From positions 1-64,000 of the forward strand of contig CAIYQO010000194.1 of the NCBI GenBank assembly GCA_903928345.1: a stretch of DNA of 64,000 bases, written 5' to 3'. Below the pieces are notes generated by a model. It was not told the DNA's origin. It saw only the letters and a program-made list of their open reading frames with translations, and did not search any database. Below, one piece after another: positions 63,301-64,000 of this stretch. Each line of letters begins with the position of its first letter. Within the stretch, counting starts at the first letter, position 1. Origin of the DNA: an uncultured bacterium. Its GTDB lineage: Bacteria > Armatimonadota > Hebobacteria > CAIYQO01. The translations under genes were made by a program, and so were the position numbers.

Positions 63301-64000
63301 GGCGCCAAGGGGTACGTCTCGATTATTGTCGGCGCGGCCAACCCGGCGCTGGTGACCACCAATGGCTTCTCCGTGTCGGCGCGCGCCGGTAATGCCAGTG
63401 CGCAAACCGGCATCATCAATTACGGGCAATCCACCAAGACGCTCACCATCGCGGTGACCGGCGGCGTGCAAACGCAGCCGGTGGATCCGTGGCTGGATCC
63501 GAAGAACGTGAAGGAAGCCGAGGTGGTCATCTCCGCGCTCGACGCCACCGGCAATCCGGTAGCAGACAGCGCCACCGTGTCGTTGGCCAATGATGCCGGC
63601 GCCGACTTCTACGCTTCCCTCGACGGTGGCGTAACGTATACACAGAAGATCGGCCAGACGGTCAATAACGCCAACTTTAAGAACGGCTCACTTACCCTAC
63701 ACCTGCGCGGCAACGGCGCTATCACCAAGCCGGGTGTGTGCAACATCACGGCAGCCGCGGAGAACGGCACCGTCACGGCGAAGGACGCCTCGATTACCTA
63801 CATCGGGCGCCCGGCCAAGTTGTCTGCCCTGACACTCACGCCGGCCACTTCGCAAGTCATCACCCTGCAGACGGACGTGAAGGTGCAAGTCGACGACGTG
63901 AACGGCAAGTCGGTTTCCGACGGCTATCCGATCACCTTCACCACCGGCAACAATGGGAACGTCAACGTCAACGGCGACAATAATATCTCGCAACCCGATA
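57328..64000 (+). CDS. Giant exported protein: FlgO/CsgG-like N-terminus, membrane helix, Fn3 and invasin-type Ig repeats (3' end outside window)
   Basis: The frame is open from the ATG at 57328 to the window end, at least 2,224 codons; I checked it line by line. A signal peptide ends at APAHA (about residue 36). Residues about 40-215 resemble FlgO/CsgG-type domains (QNILILPLPTSV, LGVDAVVYGAIDQYEY). A hydrophobic helix lies at about 258-280. Fn3-like domains follow (RVALSFDKPLN, VVQLTWAF, SYVIVLADTAGN). From about residue 810, repeated Big_1/invasin-like modules appear (VTDQYGQPVVDGTPISFAV, VTDEYGNPAPDGTTVFF). It is likely a surface fibre or adhesin anchored in the envelope. AAGGAG lies 10 bases before the ATG. 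Confidence 0.82.
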   Translation, partial: MKKFVRGQFSRLLSLVLMVLMVGPSLLGPLAAPAHAATGGRQNILILPLPTSVGEAPLNLGGRIIQELQIALASQVGVQVNELSPTSPILRRAEEQANKAEAKQLQDEYDVAVNPKSDPTTRVDACGYLVKTLGVDAVVYGAIDQYEYTHEPDPHQVLIHVTATKVTIDKEDTTLASPLVVLGKSHRRADGLGSQSSHDTDAIMALAHSLANLLTGKDENAPREDIKYKPSKVHQEASVTTEPAYHADTDTDKPHSNFWKTAAIVGGGALAALGIGLLVANSKGSSQASTGSSSSGVGYATPMADRVALSFDKPLNFSDIQTYQILRADIGPADSRSENRAVRSAQQVVRTVDVSQMITNGAQLVVYDGPDSLVKPVNDMLYSYAVLEIAKNKNHRTITIYNAGSPAAQIEAVGPHVPPPLDQLSVQMLGSSVVQLTWAFAAGITAPSFISGYIIERRLAPSGAWEQVAVIPGNSVTSAQTAVPTPNQEYDFRVLAQSDDGSVFVTLPSSAIGKATVSAGAPQGIDASTLVVRAVPNTTLAGKKSIHVEWAVPNDSFVTQYKVERSSRSRSLNRATTGPAGLKIPVTHTTRSTTGGPRDPQNRLAASTIRQDLTSDTKVTSTMLDRTQNFYDDTDVQDGVIYIYTITTYAGTLASNMQVASPAFKMDFNPANVTTVTPLVTRGGLKFSWGTVATKADGTVINPANETAANYLVYRSTTFSQTAATVSAVNANANTSKDSVYKNVPDPTFFSYVGTVAYSQTAQFADTAVGSSLPYRTSNLSYVIVLADTAGNTSNGPTYPVFHITPMPNVLTNGVTMTPTKMTVTAGSTTGQPVTIQAMGEDGQLVPGVSIIVDCTPYGTLSTTATKPTTSVQHLDTDITGKDLVVTGKDGKARVYWFPPDSVTGSKDTTITAVEKSEPGSKAAVAPAPSSATVVIQQPVAQKIDLVLYKTTDSLGNPVALTQAQVVSDVYIAAHVSDSSGANVSGQQVTLTCSDSTVTFPDGAGTNALTTDTNGNATFHVKTGQHVGIITMASICGSAIGQARLSIVAGNPDPTKSVITMASSSLAARSGATTTGTVTVEDTFYNKVQGANVVLSTDLGSIDPVLVTTDATGQATFTYTSTALSDPNATSATANIKGQIVGASDTMAKTQVTLSVLGPQTITVSSNVTSIVAENDSQAIITASVTDQYGQPVVDGTPISFAVTGGGVFQGSMTPNITGTTMNGQAITVLLGTPATDAQILTVTASAKGGTPTNNVTVLMQPRSEVTKILVTSDKDTAIIDNLLTDRQCTLSVLVTDAGKPVANTTVLIGVTAGSLSAESATTDANGQVSGIIFTAPDKAQTVTVTAKALNVTGATQITVRGGLPALVEVSISGPWALFNSNGRPIVMNPVAPYTAAGLMADYQTSIYARVTDEYGNPAPDGTTVFFESVEPGTYQTETVNTAYDSPTTHLPITSVVPKQHTGAPYGTIDPQAVTAGGAATAKLLSSDRNHVIHNSTGTDVYTPPVANPNILDKNSAEILVRVNRADGRVVFSNVFRTAGPAKYQNRVAMVGGPVATNSSLTISPNTYAVVGSPISISAVLNDNLNQPCAGNTPYQLSFAFEDGTQAAPPIVAGSDIVGGLNNFVTITDLKGLSHRTVTVTLSIPQQLLDMPLTLSSKSLPIIAGLPTTMTMTLQSLVANGSTTQVYSYPQPVPPANGNLGPDQMRIVADGIVDQFGNPAFGQTVTDLLGNPIPTTSVYFSADKGGFGATVADVTTPYNFSSTVFTTIANNKNVARAVAYYRCGSAVDDVISATCGTNASNAPIHVIGGADGVNFTFTRGNVITNSVQVGADAGSGFDQAVTTVTASANSKKIPLTDAVSVYLNPDQGTLLNQTQMIGLDVNSQIPNIIFQADPTATGGPLNIAWASGNNNGTVKTKLNVIGPPDHFVQDAKGTPGLAYTPATIKGAGTAIVSGYLEAADGTPVLQGSVTVQFATSNPNFVLTPANGQVVVGAKGYVSIIVGAANPALVTTNGFSVSARAGNASAQTGIINYGQSTKTLTIAVTGGVQTQPVDPWLDPKNVKEAEVVISALDATGNPVADSATVSLANDAGADFYASLDGGVTYTQKIGQTVNNANFKNGSLTLHLRGNGAITKPGVCNITAAAENGTVTAKDASITYIGRPAKLSALTLTPATSQVITLQTDVKVQVDDVNGKSVSDGYPITFTTGNNGNVNVNGDNNISQPD

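Noticed and set aside
1-64000. CRISPR arrays
   Set aside because: No regularly spaced 25-40 base repeats were seen; the only arrays have 7-8 base periods.
1-64000. tRNA or rRNA genes, including a tRNA attachment site for the serine recombinase
   Set aside because: No T-loop consensus with cloverleaf partners was found on reading both strands; a covariance-model scan would be decisive.

Overview
The window is GC-rich bacterial chromosome, probably from an uncultured member of the Armatimonadota or a related lineage. That placement is an inference. It rests on a ddl-ftsQ-DUF881-DUF1290 cell-division cluster, a SpoIID protein outside any sporulation locus, URO-D and ManD-type enzymes, and very large secreted proteins ending in FlgD-like Ig domains. 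No rRNA, tRNA or CRISPR array was seen.

Region 1 (1-16.1 kb) is chromosomal backbone: an NRAMP-type metal transporter, an Fe-S aldo/keto reductase-like protein, a YkgJ cysteine-cluster protein, a SpoIID protein, a large secreted PQQ-propeller protein, queA, a URO-D protein, a GNAT acetyltransferase, a TM1266-like regulator, a translationally coupled ManD/SDR sugar-acid pair and an unknown anchored protein. The gaps hold long hairpin elements and inverted pairs of 7-8 nt satellites. Several genes have a -10 box exactly six bases before the ATG, which suggests leaderless mRNA.

Region 2 (16.2-23.0 kb) has lower GC. It holds a DUF697 protein behind a ten-codon overlapping leader ORF, an Xre repressor with a palindromic operator, and a four-gene envelope cassette: a zinc-ribbon/YARHG protein, an amidase, a zinc-ribbon M48 protease and a zinc-ribbon/FxLYD protein. 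Three of the four carry near-identical zinc ribbons.

Region 3 (23.0-34.6 kb) looks like an integrative element with its own replication module. A hairpin-rich leader precedes RadC and nine small ORFs, several strongly acidic and almost lysine-free, which resembles an anti-restriction leading region. Then come an IS1595-like transposase that appears to have lost its DDE residues, a PrimPol and a DUF927 helicase flanked by CCCGGTTT-type repeats, a small ORF, and a large serine recombinase followed by a terminator.

Region 4 (34.8-43.2 kb) is backbone again: a propeller/metallo-beta-lactamase/FG-GAP fusion, a DPBB-like protein, the division cluster on the minus strand, and nadA on the plus strand.

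Region 5 (43.4-64 kb) is one apparent operon of five giant exported proteins behind a good sigma70-type promoter. Three proteins share the same roughly 450-residue C-terminal architecture. The other two share a FlgO/CsgG-like N-terminal domain, a transmembrane helix and Ig/Fn3-like repeats. The last runs past the window end (at least 2,224 codons). This locus is the best candidate for an undescribed surface-assembly system; the acidic small-gene cassette in region 3 is the second.
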